A stretch of DNA of 64,000 bases from Flavobacterium sp. UBA7663. GTDB taxonomy: Bacteria; Bacteroidota; Bacteroidia; Flavobacteriales; Flavobacteriaceae. The notes beneath the pieces were generated by a model. That model made no database searches and was not told the DNA's origin. It saw nothing but the letters and a program-made list of their open reading frames with translations. Shown piece by piece: positions 8,039 through 16,128 of the stretch (positions are counted from its first letter, which is position 1; every line of letters starts with the position of its first letter). The position numbers and the translations under genes were made by a program. The stretch spans positions 33,507-97,506 of the forward strand of contig NZ_DLHR01000014.1 of NCBI RefSeq assembly GCF_002483315.1, in the 5' to 3' direction.

Positions 8039-9907
8039 TTATGATGATTTGTAAGGCGACTCATGATATGTTTTTACATGAGGGCCAAGAAATAAACGTG
8101 CATAAATTCGGATTCCAGCAATACCTGAAACCACAAAACTTGATGCTACGAAAAAGGCAAGAATAACTTGATTACTGCCGATGTGACTAAAAATCAAATC
8201 TTCGCCAATAAATGTCGAAGTGATTGGAAATCCAGTAATTCCAAGTGTTGCCAACAGGAAAAAGAAAGCAAATTTTGGATGTTCATAAACATGTCCTAAA
8301 TATTGACTAATTAAAATCCGCATTTCTATTTTTTTCAGTTGAAGCAAAGCAATATAACCTATGCCTCCTGCAAGAATAATTCCTGCCAAATAAAAAGCAA
8401 TTTCACTTACGCTAACTTTGTCGTTAAACACAATTGCTAAAGCAATCCAAAAATGATTCAACACAATTAATATCCATGCTAAAAACGGACTTTTTCGTTC
8501 TGAAAAGGATTTAAAAACAAATACCAATCCAATAAACGCAAAGACTTCAGGTAAAACCGAAATAAGTTGTTGTGGCAAATCTACTTTGAATTTATAAGCT
8601 AAGAATCCCAATACAAAAAGCGGAATAAAAAAGTAATACACTCTTTTGATATTTAAAAAATCTAATAACTTTCCGATTGTTTTTAAGGGTTTCCAAAGTA
8701 CTAAATTCAAGAAGCCTTCCAAATTAAATTCCTTTAAAGCAAGAATATACAAAGTGTTTTCAATTCGTTTTGGAAAAAAGAAATTAGCTTTTTTACTTTT
8801 TGGCTGGAAATTGTAAAATTGGTCTCGAATCAAATAACTCACCACAGATGGCGAAACTAACAGTTGGTACGTTCTTAAAAATGCATTTCCTGCAAAATGA
8901 ATTAAAGCTAAAGTTTCAAATCCTAATGCTATTTCGATGAAAATAATTCCAATTTGAGATATGGAACTATAAGCGACCTGACTTTTTACAGAAGATTGCA
9001 CTCTCGCCATTAATGATGCAGCAATACTGGTTGTAAATCCCATTAAACCAATTGCAATTCGCATAGTTGTTTGATGTTCCCAAAATGGATAGGTTCGTAA
9101 CATCAGAAAAACCCCTAAATGCACAGATAGTGAACCATAAAAAATTGCACTTGATGGAGTTGGTCCTTCCATTGCTCTTGGCAACCACGATGAAAACGGA
9201 ATTTGAGCCGATTTTGCCGCAGCAGCACAAGCCAAACAAAGTGCTATAAAAACCCCAATAAATGAATGACTTTGCAAATGTTCGTTAACCAATTCATAAT
9301 TATTCAACTTCATGAATGTAATATTTTCATGAAATAAATGATGACTTGCCCACATGGTTAATAGTAATCCAACATCGCCAATTCTGTAAATTGAAAACAC
9401 TTTAAATGCGTTTTTTACTGGCAAATAACGTTCTCTATAAAATGCAATTAATAAAAATGAAGAAATTCCGATGATTTCCCAACCAATAAATAGGGTTTCG
9501 AAATTGCCAGCTAAAATGGCCAAATTATAACCAAAAAAGAAAAATAAAACCGTATTAAAAAAACGTTTATATCCTTTTTCTCTGTGCAAATAATAGCGAC
9601 TATAAGTTGTTATCATTGAGGTTAACAGAGCACCCACAAACAAGTAAACTGCACCAATTTTATCAAAATAAAAATCTATAAAAAACTCATAATGTTCTGT
9701 TTTTAAAAGTGTTATTTCTTTTAAATTCAGATCTTCTGAACCGTTGAAAATCCAAAAACCGATAAACAATACCAATCCTAAAAATTGAATAAAAACCGTT
9801 CCGAAAGCAATTCCCGAAATTAATTTTTCATTTTTCTCTGGTAAAAAGATACTACCGATAAACCCTAAAAAAGGTACTACTAAAAAATATTGAAGTATTT
9901 GTTCCAT
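8039..9907 (-). CDS. dabB: DabB-type membrane subunit (NuoL/MrpA-like) of inorganic carbon transporter
   Basis: This 622-residue polytopic membrane protein is related to the ion-conducting subunits NuoL/ND5 and MrpA. The core contains G-W-E-I-I-G-I-S-S-F-L-L-I-A-F and the proton-channel motif (S-S-W-L-P-R-A-M-E-G-P-T-P-S-S-A) typical of the family. There is no Complex I operon here; instead the gene lies four bases after dabA. In the DAB system the membrane subunit is thought to couple ion flow to DabA-driven CO2 hydration. The usual family order places dabB before dabA; here dabA comes first. A stand-alone NADH dehydrogenase subunit is much less likely in this context. Confidence 0.88.
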   Translation of the reverse strand: MEQILQYFLVVPFLGFIGSIFLPEKNEKLISGIAFGTVFIQFLGLVLFIGFWIFNGSEDLNLKEITLLKTEHYEFFIDFYFDKIGAVYLFVGALLTSMITTYSRYYLHREKGYKRFFNTVLFFFFGYNLAILAGNFETLFIGWEIIGISSFLLIAFYRERYLPVKNAFKVFSIYRIGDVGLLLTMWASHHLFHENITFMKLNNYELVNEHLQSHSFIGVFIALCLACAAAAKSAQIPFSSWLPRAMEGPTPSSAIFYGSLSVHLGVFLMLRTYPFWEHQTTMRIAIGLMGFTTSIAASLMARVQSSVKSQVAYSSISQIGIIFIEIALGFETLALIHFAGNAFLRTYQLLVSPSVVSYLIRDQFYNFQPKSKKANFFFPKRIENTLYILALKEFNLEGFLNLVLWKPLKTIGKLLDFLNIKRVYYFFIPLFVLGFLAYKFKVDLPQQLISVLPEVFAFIGLVFVFKSFSERKSPFLAWILIVLNHFWIALAIVFNDKVSVSEIAFYLAGIILAGGIGYIALLQLKKIEMRILISQYLGHVYEHPKFAFFFLLATLGITGFPITSTFIGEDLIFSHIGSNQVILAFFVASSFVVSGIAGIRIYARLFLGPHVKTYHESPYKSS

Positions 9908-9911
9908 GATA

Positions 9912-12401
9912 TTATGCGTTAGTTAGAATTCCTACAGGAAGATTTTCCTTTGTTTTTTCAGCTAATGCTAACTCATTTTCAATATGACTAGCTTTTTGAA
10001 TTGGATGATATTCGATAAATTCTTCTTGTTCAAAAACAAAAATCTGTTTCGTTTCTGGATGAACAACCGCTAATCGTAACCACTCGTTTTTATACCATTC
10101 ATAAGTAGCTGGATTTTTAGAAATCGCTTTTTTAACTACTTCTGGATAATGCTCAACAACCGCTAATAATCGAATTGGATCATGAACTTCTATCATTTGA
10201 CTAGGTAATCCTGGGCGCAAATCGCCATCAATTCCGTTGGCAACACCAATTAATCCCATGACATTATGAGGTAACTTTGAACCTGCACCTAATTTTTGAT
10301 TATCTACTCTCGAAAAATAATATTCCAAATTAATTCCTCCTGCAACTGGTGCTACTTGACCCAGAATTACTGCTAAATAGTCACCTGAAGCATCAATTTT
10401 ATAATCATAAGAGTTTAAAAAAGAACGTCTGTCTAAAAATAATTGTTTCGACAAACTTCTTCTTCCTACAACACACATGGCGTTTGTAGCATGATTTAAT
10501 TCTGGTCGAGGTTCAAATAAAGAAAAAGCTCGTTTTTTTACGTTTTCATGAATCTTTTCTATTGTTTCGGTTGAATCAATCGTATCAAATCTTCTAGAAC
10601 GTTCTTTTGCGTTATTTGCTAATGCTTTTTCGAATGTAATTTTATTTTCTTGATGTAACTTTTTATTGACATCGTTCAAAATCTCTTCATCATAAAAAGC
10701 AATTTCATCGCGTGTGGTATCATGCAATGCTGGTAAAAATTGAGTTGCTGCTGGAATATTAATTCCTCTTTGTTTCAAAATAGCTCTCACACTAGGATGA
10801 TTAGCCGCATAAGATGCCACTTTTGCGTTTACCGAACTTGGTCTTCCACAACAAGCGCCACAATCATAACCTGCATAATGTGTATTATTTACACTTGTTG
10901 CTCCATGACCTACCACATAAACAATTGGAGCAAAATCAGTTACCAATCCAATACTTTTTAGCAAACCTTCCACCCTATTTGCCATTTCTTCAATGGTAAA
11001 CCCAACTTGCAAATCGTCAACTTTTTCATTGTTATTGTTTTCAATAACCAATTTTGATTTTTTATGTAAATGCTTAAAAGAAGCTGTAGTTGCAGGTGAC
11101 ATCGAAGGTTTGAAAATATTCAAAAACAACTTGAATGCCGAAGAAAACCCTAAAGTTTGACTAATAATCCAACCAAATAACAATGAATGAGATTGCTTGT
11201 GATAATGTAAATCTTTAGCTTGTTTTTTCTTTCTATGTTCTTCTTTAATTAAATATTTAGGCGTTACTGGCGCTGGACATAACTTAGTATGAAATTTTCC
11301 ACCAACAGGCTGAAAATAAAATTCAAAATTAAAAAAAGCTGCTGTTCCAAAAGTTACTGCTTGTTTGTCGATATGTTCTATGTGTCTTCTAAACGAACAT
11401 TCTCTATCGTCCATGCAAAACAATCCTTGAAAACTTGGAATTTCTTTGACGTTGATTTCTTTTACTTCTTTTACACCAGAAAGTACTTCATCGTAAAAGC
11501 TAAATTCAAAAGCTTGTTGCCAAAGTGATAATACATCAAATAGCTCGTTATATTTTATAGCATCAAACAAATTATATTCTTCTGCTCTGACCTTAAGACC
11601 TAGTGGAGACCAGTTACTATTGAATTTTTTATCTAAAACATCAATCTCTAATAGTAATTCAAATTGTACTAGTTCTTCAAAAGTAATGGGTTTGCTATCT
11701 AAAAGCGAACTTGGATTGGATTCAATAGTAGCAATCATGCCACTCCATCCTGGATGCGAAAATTGTTGATCAAACAAATAATGTTCGTACAATTCTACTT
11801 TTCCTACAACAATTTCTAACAATTGTGTTATTGAAGTCTTATTGAATAGCAATTCTTTTACTCGTTTTGAAGTAAAAATTCCAGTTGATGCATTTTTTTC
11901 TAAAGCAATTATGGAGTTTAGAAAACCGTTTTCGTTTTCCGGAAAAGTCCACATGGCAATTCCTTGGTCTAAATAGCTACACAAAACTCTAAACAACAAA
12001 CTATGTGTTGATTTTTCTAGATTTATGGCATATTCTTTTTTCCAATTGGCGCGTAAATTTCCTATTCTTGATTGAACGGATTCATCATACGGTTGATGTA
12101 ATAATTTATGCTTCCAAGATTCTATATTTTCAATTCCTTTATTTTTCGAAATAATATAGTCTAAAACATTCTCTTTAATCTCATTTTTAGCAAATCTGTT
12201 TCTAAACTCTACCAAAGAAAGATAGGTTTTGTATCCAAAAATTGTATTTGCCTTTGCTAAAGCTTCGTGAAATTCTTTATGTTGAAATGCGTGTAATGTA
12301 TTGTGATGCACAAAGTCTTTCAACGGATTTTGTGCTGGTAAATAATGGGTTAAGTGATGAAGCACTTTGTGTTCATCAAAACCAACATTTTGTGTTTTCA
12401 T
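9912..12401 (-). CDS. dabA: DabA (DUF2309) carbonic-anhydrase-like subunit of inorganic carbon transporter
   Basis: This 829-residue cytoplasmic protein of the DUF2309/UPF0753 family has the beta-carbonic-anhydrase-like zinc ligands: Cys329 and Asp331 in C-M-D-D-R-E, His499 in V-V-G-H-G-A and Cys514 in Y-D-C-G-A-C-C. The spacing matches the characterised Halothiobacillus protein (C351, D353, H524, C539). DabA with DabB forms an energy-coupled system that accumulates inorganic carbon as bicarbonate. It heads a four-gene operon. A 21-bp perfect inverted repeat lies 37 bases upstream. There is no RuBisCO in the window, so the likely role is to feed anaplerotic carboxylases under low CO2. Confidence 0.92.
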   Translation of the reverse strand: MKTQNVGFDEHKVLHHLTHYLPAQNPLKDFVHHNTLHAFQHKEFHEALAKANTIFGYKTYLSLVEFRNRFAKNEIKENVLDYIISKNKGIENIESWKHKLLHQPYDESVQSRIGNLRANWKKEYAINLEKSTHSLLFRVLCSYLDQGIAMWTFPENENGFLNSIIALEKNASTGIFTSKRVKELLFNKTSITQLLEIVVGKVELYEHYLFDQQFSHPGWSGMIATIESNPSSLLDSKPITFEELVQFELLLEIDVLDKKFNSNWSPLGLKVRAEEYNLFDAIKYNELFDVLSLWQQAFEFSFYDEVLSGVKEVKEINVKEIPSFQGLFCMDDRECSFRRHIEHIDKQAVTFGTAAFFNFEFYFQPVGGKFHTKLCPAPVTPKYLIKEEHRKKKQAKDLHYHKQSHSLLFGWIISQTLGFSSAFKLFLNIFKPSMSPATTASFKHLHKKSKLVIENNNNEKVDDLQVGFTIEEMANRVEGLLKSIGLVTDFAPIVYVVGHGATSVNNTHYAGYDCGACCGRPSSVNAKVASYAANHPSVRAILKQRGINIPAATQFLPALHDTTRDEIAFYDEEILNDVNKKLHQENKITFEKALANNAKERSRRFDTIDSTETIEKIHENVKKRAFSLFEPRPELNHATNAMCVVGRRSLSKQLFLDRRSFLNSYDYKIDASGDYLAVILGQVAPVAGGINLEYYFSRVDNQKLGAGSKLPHNVMGLIGVANGIDGDLRPGLPSQMIEVHDPIRLLAVVEHYPEVVKKAISKNPATYEWYKNEWLRLAVVHPETKQIFVFEQEEFIEYHPIQKASHIENELALAEKTKENLPVGILTNA

Positions 12402-12437
12402 TTTATAATGAAATTGAATTAATACAAATAAATCATT

Positions 12438-12458
12438 GATTTCAAAGGGTTTGAAATC
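12438..12458. promoter_or_regulatory. inverted repeat upstream of dabA (possible operator)
   Basis: The perfect 9-bp arms GATTTCAAA and TTTGAAATC are separated by GGG. The element lies between the stop of the upstream small gene and the dabA start. It is followed on the minus strand by a weak -7-like TTTATTTG. It could be an operator or a weak terminator for the upstream gene. Confidence 0.45.
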
Positions 12459-12477
12459 TTAAAAAATAATTATCGTA

Positions 12478-12846
12478 TTAAGACAAATGGAATTTCCAAT
12501 TACAATATAAATCGTAAAGTGGAATAATTTCTTTTGAGAAAAATAATTGGGCAGAATATGACTCTGAACTTTGTGCAAACTTTGTGTTTTTGAAGTTTAC
12601 AGATTTAGTTGAGATTGAAAACCAATCTAACTCAACTTCAAATTCAGGTTCCGATTCAATAATAATAAATTCTCCTTCTTCAACCTCAACAGTATGAAAA
12701 TGAGAAAAATCAGAAACCTTAAACTTTTGTTGAAATTCAACTTGAGATTCTAATGCTGCCTCATTTGGAGTATTGAAATAAACACCAATAGCCCACATAA
12801 AAAATGCGAGCATGAAAATTGGAAATAATTTTATAAATTTTTTCAA
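12478..12846 (-). CDS. small membrane-anchored protein of unknown function, LYxLYC C-terminus
   Basis: The protein has about 122 residues, with an N-terminal hydrophobic segment (K-K-F-I-K-L-F-P-I-F-M-L-A-F-F) and an acidic periplasmic part. The start is uncertain. A TTG at 12873 would lie upstream of the transcription start implied by the -7 box at 12876-12883, so the TTG at 12846 or the ATG at 12813 is more likely. The end (P-L-Y-D-L-Y-C) resembles that of the HYC_CC_PP protein at 15675 (P-L-Y-K-L-Y-C), but the HYC and CC motifs are absent. It may be a diverged relative that shares a metal-linked role. Nothing firmer can be said. Confidence 0.55.
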   Translation of the reverse strand: MKKFIKLFPIFMLAFFMWAIGVYFNTPNEAALESQVEFQQKFKVSDFSHFHTVEVEEGEFIIIESEPEFEVELDWFSISTKSVNFKNTKFAQSSESYSAQLFFSKEIIPLYDLYCNWKFHLS

Positions 12847-12875
12847 ATTGATTTTACTTCTACCTAAAAGCAATA

Positions 12876-12883
12876 CAAATGTA
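12876..12883 (-). promoter_or_regulatory. -7 promoter element TACATTTG
   Basis: The minus-strand octamer TACATTTG matches the Bacteroidota -7 consensus TAnnTTTG. It serves the small gene at 12478 and argues for a start codon downstream of 12873. Confidence 0.5.
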
Positions 12884-12920
12884 TGGTATATTTTGATTCA
12901 GCAATTTAATTTAGAAAAAA

Positions 12921-12967
12921 AATAACAAAAAATCCGATTAGAAATTCTAATCGGATTTTTTGTTATT
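12921..12967 (-). terminator. terminator after the HMA-domain gene
   Basis: Perfect 23-bp arms surround a single A, with T6 within the minus-strand right arm. The hairpin overlaps the last codons and stop of the HMA gene, so it ends the TonB/HMA transcription unit. Confidence 0.9.
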
Positions 12968-13307
12968 CTATCCTATTGTAGTTACAACATCCATGAAGTT
13001 TGTCATAATCTTCATCTTTTGCTTTAGCAAATTCAGTGTCGTGCCCCACAGCAGCAATTGCTTTTGCTACATCTTTAGCAGTACACTTTGTTTCATCAAT
13101 AATCAAATGAATATCACCATGGTCTGAGTGCCATTCTGCACTTTTTACTCCTTTCACTGAAAATGCAGCTTTTTCAATGCGCTTTTCGCACATTTCACAA
13201 TTTCCTGCTACTTTAAATTCTACTTTTTTGTTTTTGCTTTTTTTCTCTTGTGCTACCATTGTTAGAGAAAAAAGGCAAGCTAATACTAATAAAACTATTT
13301 TTTTCAT
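12963..13307 (-). CDS. secreted heavy-metal-associated (HMA) domain protein
   Basis: This 114-residue protein has a signal peptide (about 1-20) followed by one HMA domain. The metal-binding pair is C-E-M-C (Cys37, Cys40), and a further Cys pair lies in the tail (H-G-C-C-N). HMA domains bind Cu+ or Zn2+/Hg2+ and hand it to partner proteins. A periplasmic copy beside a TonB receptor suggests metal capture after outer membrane import, probably copper. It lies 11 bases after the receptor and ends in a strong hairpin. Confidence 0.85.
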   Translation of the reverse strand: MKKIVLLVLACLFSLTMVAQEKKSKNKKVEFKVAGNCEMCEKRIEKAAFSVKGVKSAEWHSDHGDIHLIIDETKCTAKDVAKAIAAVGHDTEFAKAKDEDYDKLHGCCNYNRIE

Positions 13308-13318
13308 TTTTCTATTAT

Positions 13319-15619
13319 TTAGTGATTATGAGTTTCCTCTTCAACTGGGGCTAACTCTTCTATTTTATGATTCTCTTTTTTATCTTTAATTTTAAATCGC
13401 AATCCAGCATAGTACATGGCGCCAAAAGTTGGAGCATATATCATACTACTATCAAAATAAGTACCAAAAGGGTTTTCATTTTGAACAATTCCGTTCATTT
13501 GTTTGTAATTCGTCATATTTTCTCCTCCAACATACACTTCAAAAGTACTTGAAAATGTTCTCGTAATTTGAGCATTTAATGTTCCGAAAGCTGGTGCATA
13601 TTCATCAAAACGATATTGTACTGGGTTTGATTGTGTATAAGGTAAGCGTTGTTCGCCTAACCAATTGTATGTAACATCAAACTTCCATTGTTGTCCTTTG
13701 TCTTTGATGTGTGTTTCGTATGCTAAATTTCCAAAAACTCTATGTTTTGCTTGCAAAGCCTTTTCCAATTGTCCTCTTATGAATTGCGTTTGCACATCGT
13801 AATATTTATAAGCTGTTTTAAACGTTAAATGCGTTATCAAATCAATTGAAAATTCTGCTTGAAATGAATTCGCAAAACTATTTCCATCTAAGTTATAAAA
13901 CAATACTTCTTGTGGGGAATGATCCACATCTACAACCGCTTGATTTTGGAAATCGGTACGATAATAGTCTAAAATCACCTCAGCATCCTTTCCAGCTAAT
14001 TTGAATTTTTGAATGAAACTTAAACCATAATTCCATGCAATTTCAGGATTTAACCCGTACAAACTTCCATCAGTATTCAAGATTGAGAAATTTCTGTTTG
14101 AAGCAAACAATTGTTGGTTTTCAGCAAAAATATTAGCCGCACGTTTTCCTCTTCCGGCTGAAGCTCTAATTACCGCTTCTTTCCAAGGATTGTAACGAAT
14201 ATGTAATCTTGGCGTGATAAAAGTTCCTAAACGATTATGATTATCAACACGTGCTCCAGCAACTAAACTGAAATTATCGGTATTGTCATACGTATATTCA
14301 AAAAAAGCACCAACCGAATTATCAATTCTTGAAAAATCGCGATTAAAATTCACATTTACAAATTCATTATAATCATCGTAAGTGAAATTTAAACCTGTTG
14401 TGAATTTATTTTTGGTATTATTGATAATCGAATTGAACAATAAATTCGAATAAAAACTTTTTTGATGAATGTCATACTGACTTAAACCAAAATACGATTC
14501 TTGTTTGTGTGATTGAAACGAGTTCTGAAATCCAAAACTTTGATATGGCATATCAGGAAAAACATAACCAGTTTTGTTTGAAATTTCAATTTTTTCAGTA
14601 TTGATTTCACTTCCCCAAGCGTTTGTAGTTAATCTGTCCGTATCTGGATTGAAACTCATTTCACCAGCTTGTTTTTCATCGTTCATATAGCGAACATTTA
14701 AAAAACTTACGATTCCATTTTCGGCATTGTTATATTGCCAACGGTTTAAAATATTGACTTGTTTTCCGATTGGACCATCTAAAAACCCATCATCATTCAT
14801 ATCATTTTTTCCTACACGTGTATTTCCGTGTAAAAACAAAGTCGAGCTTAATTTATCAGTAAATTTATTATTGAAATGCGTATTGATTTCATAACGTTCA
14901 TCTTGCGAAGCATATGCATTTAAGAAAAACGGAATATCATTAGAAGGTTTTAAAACTTCGTAATTGATTTGGCCTGAAATACTTTCGTAACCGTTAATCA
15001 CACTTCCTGCTCCTTTAGTAATTTGAATACTTTCTACCCAAGTTCCTGGCACAAAAGACAATCCGTAAGCTTGTGAAGCACCACGAACCGAAGGAATATT
15101 TTCTTCCGCAATCAAAATATAAGGACTTGTTAAACCTAACATTTTAATTTGACGATTTCCTGTTACGGCATCAGAAAAATTAACATCGATAGATGGATTC
15201 GTACTAAAACTTTCAGACAAATTACAACAAGCCGCTTTCAACAACTCTTTTTGCCCCATTACTTGCACATTTTGAACTTTGTACAAGGAATGTTCGGTTC
15301 CTTTTTTGGTTTTGGTAATCGTTACTTCTTTCAATGTATTGACTTCTTTTAGAATAACAGAAATCGTGCTTGAAGTAATTTCAATTTTCTTAGTTTCAAA
15401 ACCAATGTAACTCACCACTAAAAAAGTAGTTTCGGGAGATTTCTTTATAGAAAAATTTCCATTTTCATCTGTTGTAGTTCCAATTGCAGTATTGAACCAA
15501 AACACATTAGCTCCTAATAAAGGCTGATTATTTTCGTCTGTTACTATTCCTTTTACGGTTTCTTGCGAATAAATAAATTGAGAAACAAAGAATAGCAAAA
15601 ACGCTATATTTTTAAACAT
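13319..15619 (-). CDS. TonB-dependent outer membrane receptor, carboxypeptidase-regulatory N-domain
   Basis: This 766-residue outer membrane receptor has a signal peptide, a CarboxypepD_reg-like beta-sandwich (about 19-95), a plug domain (about 105-215, I-K-M-L-G-L-T-S-P-Y-I-L-I) and a 22-strand-type barrel to the C-terminus. An acidic, His-containing tail (E-E-E-T-H-N-H) follows. Such receptors import metal complexes or siderophores with energy from TonB-ExbBD. It sits between a HYC_CC_PP protein and an HMA protein, a frequent Bacteroidota arrangement linked to copper or a related metal. Cys residues in the plug (A-A-C-C-N) are notable. Confidence 0.88.
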   Translation of the reverse strand: MFKNIAFLLFFVSQFIYSQETVKGIVTDENNQPLLGANVFWFNTAIGTTTDENGNFSIKKSPETTFLVVSYIGFETKKIEITSSTISVILKEVNTLKEVTITKTKKGTEHSLYKVQNVQVMGQKELLKAACCNLSESFSTNPSIDVNFSDAVTGNRQIKMLGLTSPYILIAEENIPSVRGASQAYGLSFVPGTWVESIQITKGAGSVINGYESISGQINYEVLKPSNDIPFFLNAYASQDERYEINTHFNNKFTDKLSSTLFLHGNTRVGKNDMNDDGFLDGPIGKQVNILNRWQYNNAENGIVSFLNVRYMNDEKQAGEMSFNPDTDRLTTNAWGSEINTEKIEISNKTGYVFPDMPYQSFGFQNSFQSHKQESYFGLSQYDIHQKSFYSNLLFNSIINNTKNKFTTGLNFTYDDYNEFVNVNFNRDFSRIDNSVGAFFEYTYDNTDNFSLVAGARVDNHNRLGTFITPRLHIRYNPWKEAVIRASAGRGKRAANIFAENQQLFASNRNFSILNTDGSLYGLNPEIAWNYGLSFIQKFKLAGKDAEVILDYYRTDFQNQAVVDVDHSPQEVLFYNLDGNSFANSFQAEFSIDLITHLTFKTAYKYYDVQTQFIRGQLEKALQAKHRVFGNLAYETHIKDKGQQWKFDVTYNWLGEQRLPYTQSNPVQYRFDEYAPAFGTLNAQITRTFSSTFEVYVGGENMTNYKQMNGIVQNENPFGTYFDSSMIYAPTFGAMYYAGLRFKIKDKKENHKIEELAPVEEETHNH

Positions 15620-15674
15620 AATAAGGTTATTTATTGTTATTAATTCTTTGATTTATAGAATAAAAAACAATAAA

Positions 15675-16082
15675 TTATGCGTAAAAAACCAATTGACAGT
15701 AGAGTTTGTAGAGTGGCGGCGCGTGAGAATCGCAATAAAAAGCCACTTCATTTGAAACGAAATTTTCTGATTCAAATGCAACGAAATTTGGTTTCCAATC
15801 AGCATTAAAAACCGCTTGTTCTAAATCTAATTGAAAGGTTTTAACCAATATATCATCGGTCTTTTTTTCAACTTTGATTAGTTTGTTGGAACAACAAGAA
15901 TCGTGAGAATCTTCTTTTGCACAACATAATTTTATATCCTCAACACAAGGTTCGTCTTCTTGATATTGAAAAGAAACTGATGCAATTTCATCTTTACAAT
16001 AATGCACGGCAAAACTCAACCCTAAATTGGCAAGCAATACTAAGGAAGCTAATACAATACTTATGTGTTTTCTGAAATTCAT
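15675..16082 (-). CDS. HYC_CC_PP family protein
   Basis: This 135-residue protein has a signal peptide and the three family motifs: H-Y-C at 27-29, C-C at 53-54 and again at 63-64, and P-P-L-Y-K-L-Y-C near the end. Its function is unknown; the Cys and His content and constant association with TonB receptors suggest metal binding in the periplasm. The open frame extends to a TTG at 16139 inside the preceding gene, but the ATG at 16082 begins the signal peptide and lies five bases after a -7 box, so it is preferred. It is first in the metal-linked operon. Confidence 0.85.
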   Translation of the reverse strand: MNFRKHISIVLASLVLLANLGLSFAVHYCKDEIASVSFQYQEDEPCVEDIKLCCAKEDSHDSCCSNKLIKVEKKTDDILVKTFQLDLEQAVFNADWKPNFVAFESENFVSNEVAFYCDSHAPPLYKLYCQLVFYA

Positions 16083-16087
16083 CGGAG

Positions 16088-16095
16088 CAAAAGTA
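16088..16095 (-). promoter_or_regulatory. -7 promoter element TACTTTTG for the HYC_CC_PP operon
   Basis: The minus-strand TACTTTTG ends only five bases before the ATG at 16082. This predicts a leaderless or nearly leaderless transcript. Confidence 0.55.
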
Positions 16096-16128
16096 GGAAA
16101 TTGAATTTTAATTTGCGTTAATTTTAAT

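Noticed and set aside
8039..9907. Complex I subunit NuoL
   Set aside because: No other nuo genes are nearby and the gene lies in an operon with DUF2309/DabA, which fits DabB.
12847..12873. TTG 12873 as start of the small membrane gene
   Set aside because: It is upstream of the transcription start expected from the -7 box at 12876-12883.
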